From positions 806,001-870,000 of the forward strand of contig NZ_JAGSHX010000006.1 in NCBI RefSeq assembly GCF_018138715.1: a DNA stretch of 64,000 nucleotides, written 5' to 3'. Both the position numbers and the translations under genes were made by a program. Position 1 is the first letter of the stretch. Each line of letters starts with the position of its first letter. Of the stretch, positions 25,033-34,111 are shown piece after piece. A model generated the notes under the pieces. It made no database searches. It saw nothing but the letters and a program-made list of their open reading frames with translations, and was not told the origin of the DNA. This DNA comes from Streptomyces asiaticus (GTDB taxonomy: Bacteria; Actinomycetota; Actinomycetes; Streptomycetales; Streptomycetaceae).

Positions 25033-26288
25033 CGCGCCGCCTCCCCCGCGGTCGTCCCCGCGGTCACGGCACCCGCCGTCGTCGTCCCCGCGCCGTTCTC
25101 CTCGCCCGCCGCGACGCCCTCGTGCGCCACGACGCCCTCGTGCGCCTCGCTCCGTACCGCCTCCAGCGCGTCGCCGAGCAGCGCGCGCTCCGCCTCGTCC
25201 GGGCCGCGGCCGCCCCGCACATGGGCCACGAAGTCCTCGGCGATCTGCCGGTCCGAGCGGCCGCGCAGCCGCTGTGCGTACGAGGCGAGCGGATCCTCGG
25301 GGGGCCGCTCGGGGTCGAAGACCAGCGTCAGCACATGGGGGAAGCGCCGCGCCAGCCGGGCCATCGGCTCATGCGGCCGCACCGCGTCGGTCAGCGTGGC
25401 CTCGACCCACGCCTCCTCGTGGCGCTCGAGGTCCGGTTCGGCGAGCAACTCCTCGATCCGGCCGCGGATCCGGGCCAGCGGCCGCGGCACCGGGCACTCC
25501 ACCCGTTCGCACGACGGCGCCCGGCCCGCCGCCCCCAGCTCCACCACCCACATGGACTTGCGGTGCGCCGCCTCGGAGAAGGAGTACGCGAGCGGGGAGC
25601 CCGAGTAGCGGATGCGCTCGGTGATGGTCTGGCAGCCGTGCAGATGGCCGAGCGCCGCGTAGTCGACGCCGTCGAAGACCTCGGCGGGTACGGAGGCGAC
25701 GCCGCCGACCGTGATGTCCCGCTCGCTGTCGCTGACCGCGCCACCGGTGACGAAGGCGTGCGCGAGGACGACGGAGCGGGTGCCGGACGGCCGGGTGGCG
25801 AGGTCGGCGCGCACCCGGTCCATGGCGGCGCCCAGCACCGCCGTATGCCCGGCCGCCGAGGCGCCCAACTCCTCCCGCACCAAACCCGGTTCGAGATACG
25901 GCAGACCGTAGAAGGCCACCTCGCCGTGGTCGTCGGAGAGGACGACGGGCGTGGCGCAGCCGGCGGGGTCGGTACGCAGATGGATCCCGGCCCGGTCGAT
26001 CAGCCCGGCGCCGACGCCGAGACGGCGGGCCGAGTCATGGTTGCCGGAGATCATGACCGTCGGCACCCCGAGGTCCGCGAGCCGGTGCAGGGCGTCGTCG
26101 AAGAGCTCGACGGCGGCGAGCGGCGGCACGGCGCGGTCGTAGATGTCGCCCGCGACGACCACCGCGTCGATGTGCCGATCGCGCACGGTGGTGACGAGGT
26201 GGTCGATGAACTCCCGCTGCGCGGCAAGGAGGCTGACCCGGTGAAAGGAGCGTCCGAGGTGCCAGTCGGAGGTGTGCAGAATTCTCAC
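25029..26288 (-). CDS. sbcD: Exonuclease subunit SbcD (Mre11-like nuclease)
   Basis: The 419-residue metallophosphoesterase nuclease subunit of the SbcCD complex. Metal ligands are in HTSDWHLGRSFH, VVAGDIYDRAVPP, ISGNHDSARRLG and ALGHLHGCQTI. A C-terminal capping domain follows from about residue 270, then an Ala/Gly/Thr-rich tail of about 40 residues. GTG 26288 is the start because the family begins exactly at VRILHTSDWHLGR; the upstream extension is not conserved sequence. Its TGA overlaps the sbcC ATG, giving equal translation of the pair. Confidence 0.93.
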   Translation of the reverse strand: MRILHTSDWHLGRSFHRVSLLAAQREFIDHLVTTVRDRHIDAVVVAGDIYDRAVPPLAAVELFDDALHRLADLGVPTVMISGNHDSARRLGVGAGLIDRAGIHLRTDPAGCATPVVLSDDHGEVAFYGLPYLEPGLVREELGASAAGHTAVLGAAMDRVRADLATRPSGTRSVVLAHAFVTGGAVSDSERDITVGGVASVPAEVFDGVDYAALGHLHGCQTITERIRYSGSPLAYSFSEAAHRKSMWVVELGAAGRAPSCERVECPVPRPLARIRGRIEELLAEPDLERHEEAWVEATLTDAVRPHEPMARLARRFPHVLTLVFDPERPPEDPLASYAQRLRGRSDRQIAEDFVAHVRGGRGPDEAERALLGDALEAVRSEAHEGVVAHEGVAAGEENGAGTTTAGAVTAGTTAGEAAR

Positions 26289-26365
26289 AAGTGGTCTCCG
26301 ACCTGCACTTCTGCCCTTCCTCCCACCCCAGTGGCCAGCATCACACCCGCGGCGCGTACGCGGTG

Positions 26366-26400
26366 CGGGCACCGACCACGTTAGCCGCGGTCGGTGCCCG
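26366..26400 (-). terminator. Terminator after sulP
   Basis: A perfect 12-bp stem, CGGGCACCGACC with GGTCGGTGCCCG, and an 11-base loop. It is downstream of the leftward sulP gene and upstream of sbcD. Confidence 0.75.
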
Positions 26401-26479
26401 GTCTCTCACGGACCTCGTATTTCCCGCCTCGTGTCGCCCATGCGGCGGCCCCATGCGGCGGCCCGTTTCCCGGCCATGG

Positions 26480-28483
26480 CTAGCCCTGGTGGTCCCTCCA
26501 CCGCGCGTCCTCGGAGTCCTGGAGACCTTCGAAGGGGCGGGTGTCGAGGTAGTACCACTCCGCGGACGGGCCCGGCTGTGACGGGCCGTAGAACGCGTCG
26601 TACAGCGCACCGGACGACGACCGCTCATGCGGCTGCGGCGGCCACGACGGGGACACGGGCGCGGATACGGGCGCGGACGCGGACGCCGGCGGGGATTCGG
26701 TCGAGGGCTCGGGGCCGGACCTTCGCTTCGGCTTCGGCCCCGGCCTCGGCTTCCGGCCCGGCCCCGGCCCGGGAAGGTCGGGCAGCAGCAATTCCACCCG
26801 TACGGTGCCCGGCGCCCGCTTCTGCGCCACGAACTCCTCGATCTGGCTGCGGCAGGCGTGGTCCAGATGGGTCACCCCCATCAGGTCCAGCCGGATCCGC
26901 GGTGTCCCCGCCGACCCCACCGCCTCCAGCGCGTCGATCACCTTGGGCAGCCGCAGAAACGTGGCGTTGCCGGTCATGACCAGCTTCGCGGTGTCGCCCT
27001 CCACCCGGTGCTCGATGGAGGTCCGCGACATCCGCAGCGCCGCCAGGACGATCCCGGCCGCGAGCCCGACCAGCACCCCCTCCAGCAGCGCGGTGGCGAC
27101 GATCGTGCCCGTGGTGATGGCCATCACCACGAACTCACCGCGGTCCTGGCGCCACATCTTCGGGAACTGCTCGGGCGCGAGCAGCTTCCAGCCGCTGTGC
27201 ACCAGCACACCCGCCAGCACCGAGATCGGGATCAGGGCGAGAACGCTCGGCAGCAGCAGCGCGAAGGCCAGCAGCCACAGGCCGTGCAGGGTGCGGGAGA
27301 GCCGGGTCCTGGCCCCGGCCTGCACATTGGCCGAGCTGCGGGCGACGACGGCGGTCATGGGCAGCGCGCCGAGGATGCCGCAGACGGTGTTGCCCGCGCC
27401 CTGGGCGATCAGCTCGGTGTTGTAGCGGGTGCGCGGACCGTCGTGCATCCGGTCCACGGCGGCGGCCGTGAACAGGCTCTCCGCCGAGGCGATGACGGTG
27501 AAGGTGAGGACGGCGGTGAGCACCGCCGGATCGGCCAGCCCCGCGAACTGCTCAGGACCGGGCACCTGGACGGCGGACAGCAGATCGCCGACCTGAAGGG
27601 TCTTCACCTCCACACCGGGCAGCGCGGCGACCACGATGCCGATGGCGACGGCCACCAGCGCGGCGGGAATCCGGCTGACCCGCCCCGGCACCTTCTTCCA
27701 GACGAAGCTGAGGACGACCGTGGCGATGCCGAGCAGCGCGGCGATCGCCGTCTGCCCGCTCGTGAAGGTGTCGAGGACGTGCGCGGGGAAGCCGAGGATG
27801 TTCTCGATGGCCGTGCCGGGGGCCGTGGCATCGGCCAGCGGATAGGACTGGCTGAACATCAGCGGCAGCCCGATCCCGGCGAGCATGCCCTGGACCACGG
27901 CGATCGAGATGGCCTGGAACATGCGGCCCAGCCGGATCATCCCCAGGCCGATCTGGAGCAGCCCGGACATCAGCACGATCACCCCGAGCATGGCGATGCC
28001 ATGGGCCTCGACGGTCTCCGCCACAAGTGCCGTGAGCCCGGCGGCGGGCCCGCTGACCTGGAGGGCGCTGCCCCGGGTCATACCGACCACCAGCCCGCCG
28101 ACGACACCGGTGATGATGCCGAGTTCGGCCGGGGTGCCGGAGGCGACGGCGACACCGATGCACAGGGGCAGGGCCACGAGGAAGACGACCAGCGAGGCGG
28201 TGATCTCGGTGCCGAGGTCGGCGCCCTGGAGGGTCCCGCCGAGCTTGCCCTTGCCTTTTCCCTCGCTCTTGCCCCTGGCGATGTCCCCCGCCCCGCCGTC
28301 GGCCTTATGGAAGCCAGGAGACTCGGCCGTTTCTCTTACGGTTCCGGCGGCGGGCGCATATGCCGGCATCGGCTGCGTCGACTGGGCGTCGCGCGCCCCT
28401 TCCGGCGGGAACACCTCGTCGATGTCGTACGGCGGCGAGGAAACCGGCTGAATCCGGCCACGGGCATGTCGTCCGCTCGTCAT
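26480..28483 (-). CDS. SulP family inorganic anion transporter with STAS domain
   Basis: A 667-residue membrane transporter of the SLC26/SulP family, which carries sulfate, bicarbonate or other anions. A disordered cytoplasmic N-terminus (1-85; KSEGKGKGKLGG) precedes a core of 12-14 helices (from TEITASLVVFLVALPLCIG to LAAGIVLAALRM), with the family segment GPAAGLTALVAETV. A STAS domain lies at about 500-575 (LMGVTHLDHACRSQIEEFVA). The last 90 residues are Pro/Ser-rich. Its ATG overlaps the stop of a 40-codon gene (ATGA), so the two are coupled. It is divergent from a two-component system that may control it. Confidence 0.9.
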   Translation of the reverse strand: MTSGRHARGRIQPVSSPPYDIDEVFPPEGARDAQSTQPMPAYAPAAGTVRETAESPGFHKADGGAGDIARGKSEGKGKGKLGGTLQGADLGTEITASLVVFLVALPLCIGVAVASGTPAELGIITGVVGGLVVGMTRGSALQVSGPAAGLTALVAETVEAHGIAMLGVIVLMSGLLQIGLGMIRLGRMFQAISIAVVQGMLAGIGLPLMFSQSYPLADATAPGTAIENILGFPAHVLDTFTSGQTAIAALLGIATVVLSFVWKKVPGRVSRIPAALVAVAIGIVVAALPGVEVKTLQVGDLLSAVQVPGPEQFAGLADPAVLTAVLTFTVIASAESLFTAAAVDRMHDGPRTRYNTELIAQGAGNTVCGILGALPMTAVVARSSANVQAGARTRLSRTLHGLWLLAFALLLPSVLALIPISVLAGVLVHSGWKLLAPEQFPKMWRQDRGEFVVMAITTGTIVATALLEGVLVGLAAGIVLAALRMSRTSIEHRVEGDTAKLVMTGNATFLRLPKVIDALEAVGSAGTPRIRLDLMGVTHLDHACRSQIEEFVAQKRAPGTVRVELLLPDLPGPGPGRKPRPGPKPKRRSGPEPSTESPPASASAPVSAPVSPSWPPQPHERSSSGALYDAFYGPSQPGPSAEWYYLDTRPFEGLQDSEDARWRDHQG

Positions 28484-28602
28484 GAGTACGCCCGGACGTC
28501 ACCGTCGTTATCGAGATCGAGTTCCTTGCCCGCGTTGCGCGGCCGGAATTCGAAGAATTGCCCATCGGCCAGTTTCCGGTATTCGCACGGAGCCCTCATC
28601 AT
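28480..28602 (-). CDS. 40-residue small protein coupled to SulP
   Basis: A short open frame, MMRAPCEYRKLADGQFFEFR onward, with a GGGAGG ribosome site eight bases before its ATG and a TGA that overlaps the sulP ATG. The second half holds a DLDNDGDV loop (Asp29, Asp31, Asp33, Gly34, Val36), which matches the first eight positions of an EF-hand calcium loop; position 12 is Ser40 instead of Glu. The strong ribosome site, the promoter placed just upstream, and ATGA coupling make it very likely translated. It could be a SulP subunit or a calcium-sensing regulator; no function is known to me. Confidence 0.7.
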   Translation of the reverse strand: MMRAPCEYRKLADGQFFEFRPRNAGKELDLDNDGDVRAYS

Positions 28603-28663
28603 GCCTCCCTGACGGGTGGTTGGACCAGATGCGAATCACCGTAGGGAGGGCCGTACCAGGCGA

Positions 28664-28691
28664 AGGCTAAACGAACACTAGAGCATGACAA
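28664..28691 (-). promoter_or_regulatory. Promoter of the small protein-sulP operon
   Basis: On the minus strand TTGTCA (28691-28686) and TAGCCT (28669-28664) are 16 bases apart, a good vegetative -35/-10 pair. Transcription would start near 28657 and leave a leader of about 55 bases before ATG 28602. Confidence 0.5.
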
Positions 28692-28773
28692 GTTCTTCTC
28701 CAATATTCGGTTCCGCACTCGCAACATTACAAAAACCAGGAAGCCATTCCGGTATTGCGGTACACAGGTCCCC

Positions 28774-29580
28774 ATGACCGTACGAGCGCTACTCATCGAG
28801 GATGACGAGACGATCGCCGAACCCCTCGTCGAGGGACTGGGGCGGTATGGACTGATGGTGGGTCATGTCAGCACGGGCGCAGCCGGGCTGGAGGGGCCGT
28901 ACGGGGACATCGTTCTGCTCGACCTGGGGCTGCCGGACATGGACGGCATCGACGTCTGCCGCGGTATCCGGAAGGTGTCCGACGTGCCGATCATCATGCT
29001 CACCGCGCGGGGCGAGGAGGCCGACCGGGTCCTGGGGCTGGAGCTGGGCGCGGACGACTACTTGGCGAAGCCGTTCAGCATGCGGGAGCTGATCGCCCGG
29101 ATCCGCGCGGTGACCCGGCGCTCCCAACGCACCGCCGCGGCGCCCAGCGCTCCGGCCGCACCCGCCGCCACCGCACCGGCCCCCACCGTCACCCCGCCGC
29201 CCGCCGCCCAGCCGCCGCCCCGGGAGCAGGAGCCCTTGGTCGTGGACCGCCGGACGCGTCAGGTGTGGGTGGGCGGCGCCCCCGTCAGCCTCACCCCCAA
29301 GGAGTTCGAGCTGCTGGCCCTGCTCACCGAGGACCCCGGCGCGGTGTACTCGCGCCAGCAGATCCTCGACCGCGTCTGGGACCCGCACTTCCACGGGCCG
29401 ACCAAGACCCTGGACGTGCATATCGCCACTCTGCGCCGCAAGCTGGGCGACCCGGCCTGGATCCAGACCCTGCGCGGGGTCGGCTTCCGTCTGGCGGTCC
29501 ACTCGGGAGTCCCGGCAGGAGCCCCTGCGGGAGCCCCGGCGGGGACCCATTCGGGGGTCCCGGAGGCCGCCCGGCCGTGA
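28774..29580 (+). CDS. OmpR-family response regulator
   Basis: A 268-residue regulator. The receiver domain (residues 4-115) has IEDDE, the phospho-acceptor in LLDLGLPDMDG and the conserved Lys in LAKPFSMREL. A long Ala/Pro-rich linker (about 120-150) leads to an OmpR winged helix (LTPKEFELLALLTEDPGAVY and VDVHI-like LDVHIATLRRKLG). The C-terminal tail has GAPAGAPAGT repeats. The kinase gene overlaps its stop by GTGA. It is divergent from the sulP operon; control of anion transport is possible but not shown. Confidence 0.9.
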   Translation: MTVRALLIEDDETIAEPLVEGLGRYGLMVGHVSTGAAGLEGPYGDIVLLDLGLPDMDGIDVCRGIRKVSDVPIIMLTARGEEADRVLGLELGADDYLAKPFSMRELIARIRAVTRRSQRTAAAPSAPAAPAATAPAPTVTPPPAAQPPPREQEPLVVDRRTRQVWVGGAPVSLTPKEFELLALLTEDPGAVYSRQQILDRVWDPHFHGPTKTLDVHIATLRRKLGDPAWIQTLRGVGFRLAVHSGVPAGAPAGAPAGTHSGVPEAARP

Positions 29581-31106
29581 CCCGACGTCTGCTGCTCGGG
29601 TATCTGAGCCTCGCCGTACTGACCCTGCTGAGCCTCGGCATACCGCTCGGCTATGTCTACGGCAGAGCCGAGCGAGCGCAGATCATCTCCTCGGCGGAGG
29701 ACGAGGCCGAGTCGGTGTCCGCGTTCGCCTCGCTGTCCATCATGGCGGGACGGGAACAGCGCGAGCTGCCGCACCGGGCGCGGCACTGCGCCGAGCGCAT
29801 CCGGGGCAGGGTGGTCATCGTCGGCGACGACGGCCGACTGCTGGCGACCTCGCATCGCCTGTCCGCCGCCGAGTCGCGAAACCTGGTGTCGCGCCCCGAG
29901 ATCGCCGCCGCGCTGCGCGGCCGGGACGCGATCGACGTCCGGACCTCCACCATCGGCGGCGTCCGTTATCTCTCGGTCGCCGCCCCCGTCGTCCACGGCG
30001 AGGAGTTGCAGGGCGCGGTGCGGCTCACCGTGCCCACCGACGCGGTGGAGGCCCGGGTCCACCGGACCTGGCTGCTGCTGGCCGTGGGCGGGCTCGCGAT
30101 CCTCACGGCCGTCGCCGCCGTGGGGCTGGTCTTCGCCCGCTGGGCCAGCCGCCCGATTCTGGAGCTGGAGCGGTTCGCGCACCGCCTGGCCGACGGCCGG
30201 TTCACCACACCCGCGCCCGTGACCTCCGGCCCGCCCGAGGTGCGCAGCCTCGCCGCCACCTTCAACCAGACCGCCGCCCGGCTGGAGCATCTGCTGGCCT
30301 CCCAGCGCGCGTTCGCCGCCGAGGCGTCCCACCAGCTCAAGACGCCGCTGGCGGCGCTGCGGCTGCGCCTGGACAATCTGGAGGCGGAGATGACCGGGCA
30401 CGCCCGGGACAGCCTCGGCGCCGCGATAACCGAGACCGACCGGCTGGCCCGGATGGTCGAGGGGCTGCTGGCGATGGCGCGGCTGGAGGAGAGCGCCGTC
30501 ACCCCCGAACCGGTCGACCTGGACCAGGTGTGCGCCGAGCGCCTGCTCACCTGGAGCCCGCTCTTCGACCAGCACGGGGCCCATCTCGCGCTGCTCGGCG
30601 ACCGGGTCGGCCAGGTGCTCGCGGTGCCCGGAGCCATCGAGCAGATCCTGGACAATCTGCTCTCCAACGCGCTGCGTGCCACCCCCCTGGGCTCCACCGT
30701 CACCATGGTGCTGCGCTGTTCGGCCACCGACCGCCGCCATCTCCCCGCGCGGCCCGCCTGGATCGAGCTGCATGTCATCGACGAGGGGTCCGGCATGACC
30801 GCCGATCAGCGGCGCCGCGCCTTCGACCGCTTCTGGCGCGCCCCCGACGCCCCGAAGGGCGGCACCGGTCTGGGTCTGTCGCTGGTGCAGCGGCTCGCCC
30901 ATGCGAGCGGAGGGGAGGCCACCCTGGCCCGGGCGCCCGGTGGCGGCCTCGACGCCGCGATCCGGCTGCGGCCCGCGCACCGCGCGGCCCAGGGCCACCC
31001 CTCCCAGGGCCGCCCGTCCAGAATCGGCCTGCCCCGGAGAGTCCGGGGCGACCGGAGCGCACCGGGGTCCGCTCCGTCCCCGCCCTCGGTGCGCTCACCG
31101 GCGTAA
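29577..31106 (+). CDS. Sensor histidine kinase
   Basis: A 509-residue membrane kinase, partner of the upstream regulator. A first membrane helix is at about residues 5-27 (LAVLTLLSLGIPLGYVYG), an extracytoplasmic sensor at about 28-160, and a second helix near 163-185 (LLLAVGGLAILTAVAAVGL), then HAMP. The phospho-accepting His252 is in ASHQLKTPLAALRLRL; the N box is DNLLSNALRATP, G1 DEGSGM and G2 GTGLGLSLV. The tail after residue 465 is Pro/Arg-rich. GTG 29577 is used because it gives the GTGA overlap and starts just before the first helix. Confidence 0.9.
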   Translation: MTRRLLLGYLSLAVLTLLSLGIPLGYVYGRAERAQIISSAEDEAESVSAFASLSIMAGREQRELPHRARHCAERIRGRVVIVGDDGRLLATSHRLSAAESRNLVSRPEIAAALRGRDAIDVRTSTIGGVRYLSVAAPVVHGEELQGAVRLTVPTDAVEARVHRTWLLLAVGGLAILTAVAAVGLVFARWASRPILELERFAHRLADGRFTTPAPVTSGPPEVRSLAATFNQTAARLEHLLASQRAFAAEASHQLKTPLAALRLRLDNLEAEMTGHARDSLGAAITETDRLARMVEGLLAMARLEESAVTPEPVDLDQVCAERLLTWSPLFDQHGAHLALLGDRVGQVLAVPGAIEQILDNLLSNALRATPLGSTVTMVLRCSATDRRHLPARPAWIELHVIDEGSGMTADQRRRAFDRFWRAPDAPKGGTGLGLSLVQRLAHASGGEATLARAPGGGLDAAIRLRPAHRAAQGHPSQGRPSRIGLPRRVRGDRSAPGSAPSPPSVRSPA

Positions 31107-31152
31107 GTCCAGGCCGTACCCAGGCCATGCCCAGACCGTGCCCGGACCGCCC

Positions 31153-31779
31153 TTACGCGTCCTGGTACGCCTCGCCGCCGAGCTCCAGTGCGGCGGTGCC
31201 GGCGGTGGTGTCCGCCAGCCAGTCGCGGAAGGCGTCCACATCCGCGTCGGGCAGCCCGAGTTCGATCGTCACGGCCTCGGCGTAGCGCACCTCGCGGACC
31301 GCCCGCCCCGTCGCCCGCAGATCGTTCTCCAGCTTTCCGGCCCGCTGGTGGTCCACGGTGACGGTCACCAGCCGGAACCGCTGCCGGGTGACGGTGCCCA
31401 GCGCGTCCAGCGCCTCGCCGACCGCGCCGCCGTAGGCCCGGATCAGACCGCCCGCGCCGAGCTTCACGCCCCCGTAGTAGCGGGTGACGACGGCCACCGC
31501 GTACCGGATCTCGCGGCGCAGCAGCATGTGCAGCATCGGCACCCCGGCCGTGCCACCCGGCTCCCCGTCGTCGCTCGCCTTCTGCACACCGCCGTCCGCG
31601 CCGATGACATAGGCGAAGCAGTTGTGGGTGGCGGTGGGGTGTTCCTTCCTGACCCGCTGGATGACGTCCTGCGCCTCCTGCTCGGTCGCGGCGGGCGCGA
31701 GCGTGCAGAGGAAGCGTGATCTGTTGATCTCGATCTCGTGCACGCCCTCGCGCGCGACCGTCCGGTACCGCTCCTGCAT
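31153..31779 (-). CDS. yigZ: YigZ/IMPACT family protein
   Basis: A 208-residue protein of the UPF0029/IMPACT family. Family motifs are KSRFL-like INRSRFLCTLAPA, HNCFAYVIG, SDDGEPGGTAGVPMLHML and VVTRYYGGVKLGAGGLIRAY. The second domain is the EF-G-V-like DUF1949. Homologues associate with ribosomes or translation control, but the bacterial function is unclear. It stands alone between two-component genes and a DUF6098 gene. Confidence 0.9.
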   Translation of the reverse strand: MQERYRTVAREGVHEIEINRSRFLCTLAPAATEQEAQDVIQRVRKEHPTATHNCFAYVIGADGGVQKASDDGEPGGTAGVPMLHMLLRREIRYAVAVVTRYYGGVKLGAGGLIRAYGGAVGEALDALGTVTRQRFRLVTVTVDHQRAGKLENDLRATGRAVREVRYAEAVTIELGLPDADVDAFRDWLADTTAGTAALELGGEAYQDA

Positions 31780-31870
31780 CAGGCCACCCTATGTCCCGGC
31801 TCTCGCGCGCTGGTCACGCGTACGCGACAGCCGCTTGGGGAAACCCACGGTGCTGGGAGGACGCGCCCGG

Positions 31871-32356
31871 TCAGCCCTCTCCGCCGTTTCCGCCACGGCC
31901 GAACCGGGCCGGTCGGTGCAAGGGCCCCCACGCGCCCCGCTGGCGTGCCACCACGTCCTCGGCTTCGGCGATCACGCTCTCGGCGATCCAGGCGACCGGC
32001 TCCACATCGCGGACCAGGGGTTCGTTGTCCGGCCCCCGGCCGGTCTCCTCCCCCTTGAGCACCCAGGGGCGGACATCGGCGGAGCCCTGGTCGTCGTCCC
32101 GGAGGTGGATGTAGTCGCACAGCCTCCGGGCGACCCAGACGGTCGTGGGCAGGTCCTTCGCCCACTCCTCGAAGACCAGGGGGGTGGCCGACAGGCCCGG
32201 CATCTTCATGCCGGTGAGCCCGTCCCGGCTGACCGCACTGCCTTCCAGGTCCGCCTCGGGCCCTCGGGACCAGCGGACGAAGACCGGAGGGCCCTGTTCG
32301 ATCAGCTCCACGAGCTGGTGCAGAGCGGTGTAGGTGGGGAGTGTGGTGCCTGGCAT
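31871..32356 (-). CDS. DUF6098-like hypothetical protein
   Basis: A 161-residue protein that starts MPGTTLPTYTALHQLVELIE, followed by VFVRWSRGPEADLEGSAVSR, which I recall as typical of an actinobacterial family (DUF6098) of unknown function. It has no membrane segments. ATG 32356 is preferred to an in-frame start at 32434. No partners are evident; neighbours on both sides are conserved single genes. Confidence 0.6.
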   Translation of the reverse strand: MPGTTLPTYTALHQLVELIEQGPPVFVRWSRGPEADLEGSAVSRDGLTGMKMPGLSATPLVFEEWAKDLPTTVWVARRLCDYIHLRDDDQGSADVRPWVLKGEETGRGPDNEPLVRDVEPVAWIAESVIAEAEDVVARQRGAWGPLHRPARFGRGGNGGEG

Positions 32357-32522
32357 GATCGCCCCTGAGTACCCGTGGCCGACGCATCCAATCCGCCGCC
32401 CTCCCCCGACCACACGGACGCCGCCCGACCGCACGGACGCCGTCCGGCCCCGCTGATCGGCGGGAGGACGGCGTCCCGCTGGGGAAGGGCCGTGGCGGGC
32501 GTCCGGGTCAGCGGCGTCCGGG

Positions 32523-32855
32523 TCAGCGGCCCAGGGCCTTGGCCAGCTGGTCCTTGGTCATGTTGGAGCGGCCCTCGATGCCGCGCTGCTTGGCCTCGTT
32601 GTACAGCTGGTCGCGCGTCGGGCCCTTGGGACCCGTCCGGTTGCCGGAGCGCTGGCCGCCACGCTGCGGCGCGGATTTCGGGTCCTGGGTCGAGGTCCTG
32701 CTCGCGGCCCGGGACTCGCCCGAGCGGGCGCGCTCCTTGTTGACCGTACGGGCGGCAATTTCCTTCGCCCGGCCGGTGGACGCGCCACGCTGCTCGGCGC
32801 CTTCCTTGATGTGCTCGTACTGCCGTTCACGCTTACGGCTGGATCCTGCGGGCAT
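32523..32855 (-). CDS. Small basic protein with Rho-N/SAP-like C-terminus ('plasmid stabilization' type)
   Basis: A 110-residue, very basic protein. Residues 1-75 are charged and low-complexity (MPAGSSRKRERQYEHIKEGA); the last 35 form a Rho-N/SAP-like helical motif (TRDQLYNEAKQRGIEG, then MTKDQLAKALGR) that binds nucleic acid in other proteins. Streptomyces homologues are annotated as plasmid stabilization proteins without proof. ATG 32855 follows GGAAGA. The long upstream open frame belongs to the XRE gene's region and is not part of it. Confidence 0.75.
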   Translation of the reverse strand: MPAGSSRKRERQYEHIKEGAEQRGASTGRAKEIAARTVNKERARSGESRAASRTSTQDPKSAPQRGGQRSGNRTGPKGPTRDQLYNEAKQRGIEGRSNMTKDQLAKALGR

Positions 32856-33981
32856 GGTGTCTTCCTCTCCTTCCGCCCCCTCGGTCGGTGGCGGTCGGCG
32901 GCTCGAGATCGCCGACCGCAGGAGTCGGGTTCCCCTTGCTCCCTCCCCTGTAACCAGCATGCGTCTCCTGGGCGTCGGCCGGATGCCGTGCGGTGTGCGG
33001 ATTCCACGGGATTGGTCTTTCGGCAGTGTCCGCCGGTCCGCCGCCTTCGTAAGGTCCCGGCAGCCGCCCGTGGGCATCGGGACTCTGCACATGGGCGCCG
33101 TCCTCAACCCGATCAACAGCTCGATGATCGCGCCCGCCCTGGTGGCGATCGCGGGCTCCGAGGCGGGCGAGTGCGGCGGCACTCGGACTGCCCGGTTCCG
33201 CGGTGTACATCACCAGCCGCAGGTCGGTGCCCGGCAGCAGCAGGGTCTGGCAGTCCAGCTCCAGCTTGCCCAGCTCGGGGTGGCACACGTACTTGCGCAG
33301 CGTCGCTATGGGGCGCACATCGTGGTCGCGCCAGCCGGCGGCGAAGTCCGGGCTGTGCGCGGCGAACTCGTTGATCAGCTCACCGAGCGCACGGTCCGCC
33401 GGATAACGCACACTGGCCGCGCGGAGCTGAGCCGCGACCTGCCGGGCGAACTCACCCTCCGCGCCCGCCGGTGCCGACCAGAGGACTTCGCACAGCCGGA
33501 TGGACAGCCGCACGATGTTGCGCTCCTCGACCGGCAGCAGCCCGAAATCCATGATCAGCGCGACTGCCGCGTCGTTCCAGGCCACGATGGACTGCCGCTC
33601 GTCGAGCACATAGGCGGGGATGGGCCCGAGCCGGTCCAGCAGCCGGTGCGCTTCGCCGGGCACCGGGCCCCGGTCGGCGTCCGTGCCGGGCGGGACCTGC
33701 CCGGCCAGCCGCGCCAGGTGCTCGCGCTCCGCGACGGTGAGCCGCAGCGCCGTACCCAGCGCGGCCAGCACCTGCGGGGACGGACGCGGTGCGCGGGCCT
33801 GCTCCAGCCGCTCGTAGTAGTTGACCGACACCCCGGCCAGCTCGGCCACCTCTTCGCGGCGCAGTCCGGGAGTGCGCCGGGCGCGTCGGCCCGGCGGGTG
33901 GGTGACGGTGGCCGGCACCTGGTCCGGGCGCAGTGCCTCCCGTCTGCGGCGCAGGAAGTCAGCCAGTTCGCCTCTGCTCAC
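32833..33981 (-). CDS. MmyB-like XRE family regulator with an atypical C-terminal tail
   Basis: A 382-residue regulator. Residues 1-80 are an HTH (GLRREEVAELAGVSVNYYER, LEQARAPRPSPQVL) and residues 100-265 are the MmyB ligand-binding domain (PAYVLDERQSIVAWNDAAVA, DHDVRP, DLRLVMYTAEPGSPSAAALA). Family members usually end there; this frame goes on for about 115 Arg/His/Gly-rich residues and overlaps the next gene by 23 bases, so a frameshift or lost stop is possible. GTG 33981 starts VSRGELADFLRRRREAL, the family's usual start. It is divergent from a SnoaL-NmrA pair, the likely target. Confidence 0.82.
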   Translation of the reverse strand: MSRGELADFLRRRREALRPDQVPATVTHPPGRRARRTPGLRREEVAELAGVSVNYYERLEQARAPRPSPQVLAALGTALRLTVAEREHLARLAGQVPPGTDADRGPVPGEAHRLLDRLGPIPAYVLDERQSIVAWNDAAVALIMDFGLLPVEERNIVRLSIRLCEVLWSAPAGAEGEFARQVAAQLRAASVRYPADRALGELINEFAAHSPDFAAGWRDHDVRPIATLRKYVCHPELGKLELDCQTLLLPGTDLRLVMYTAEPGSPSAAALARLGARDRHQGGRDHRAVDRVEDGAHVQSPDAHGRLPGPYEGGGPADTAERPIPWNPHTARHPADAQETHAGYRGGSKGNPTPAVGDLEPPTATDRGGGRRGRHHARRIQP

Positions 33982-34111
33982 CCCGCGATGGTGGCACGAG
34001 GCGCCCGGTATAGCCACGGACTGGTGGTCCGGGGCTCAGCCGTCCGTTCCCCGGCGGCGGGTCCGCGTCCAGTGTGGACCGGTCACGCCTCGTCGAACAC
34101 TGGAGGACATC

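Noticed and set aside
26627..28612. 661-codon plus-strand frame opposite sulP
   Set aside because: Sequence is Gly/Arg/His-rich shadow of the SulP gene, with no recognisable domain.
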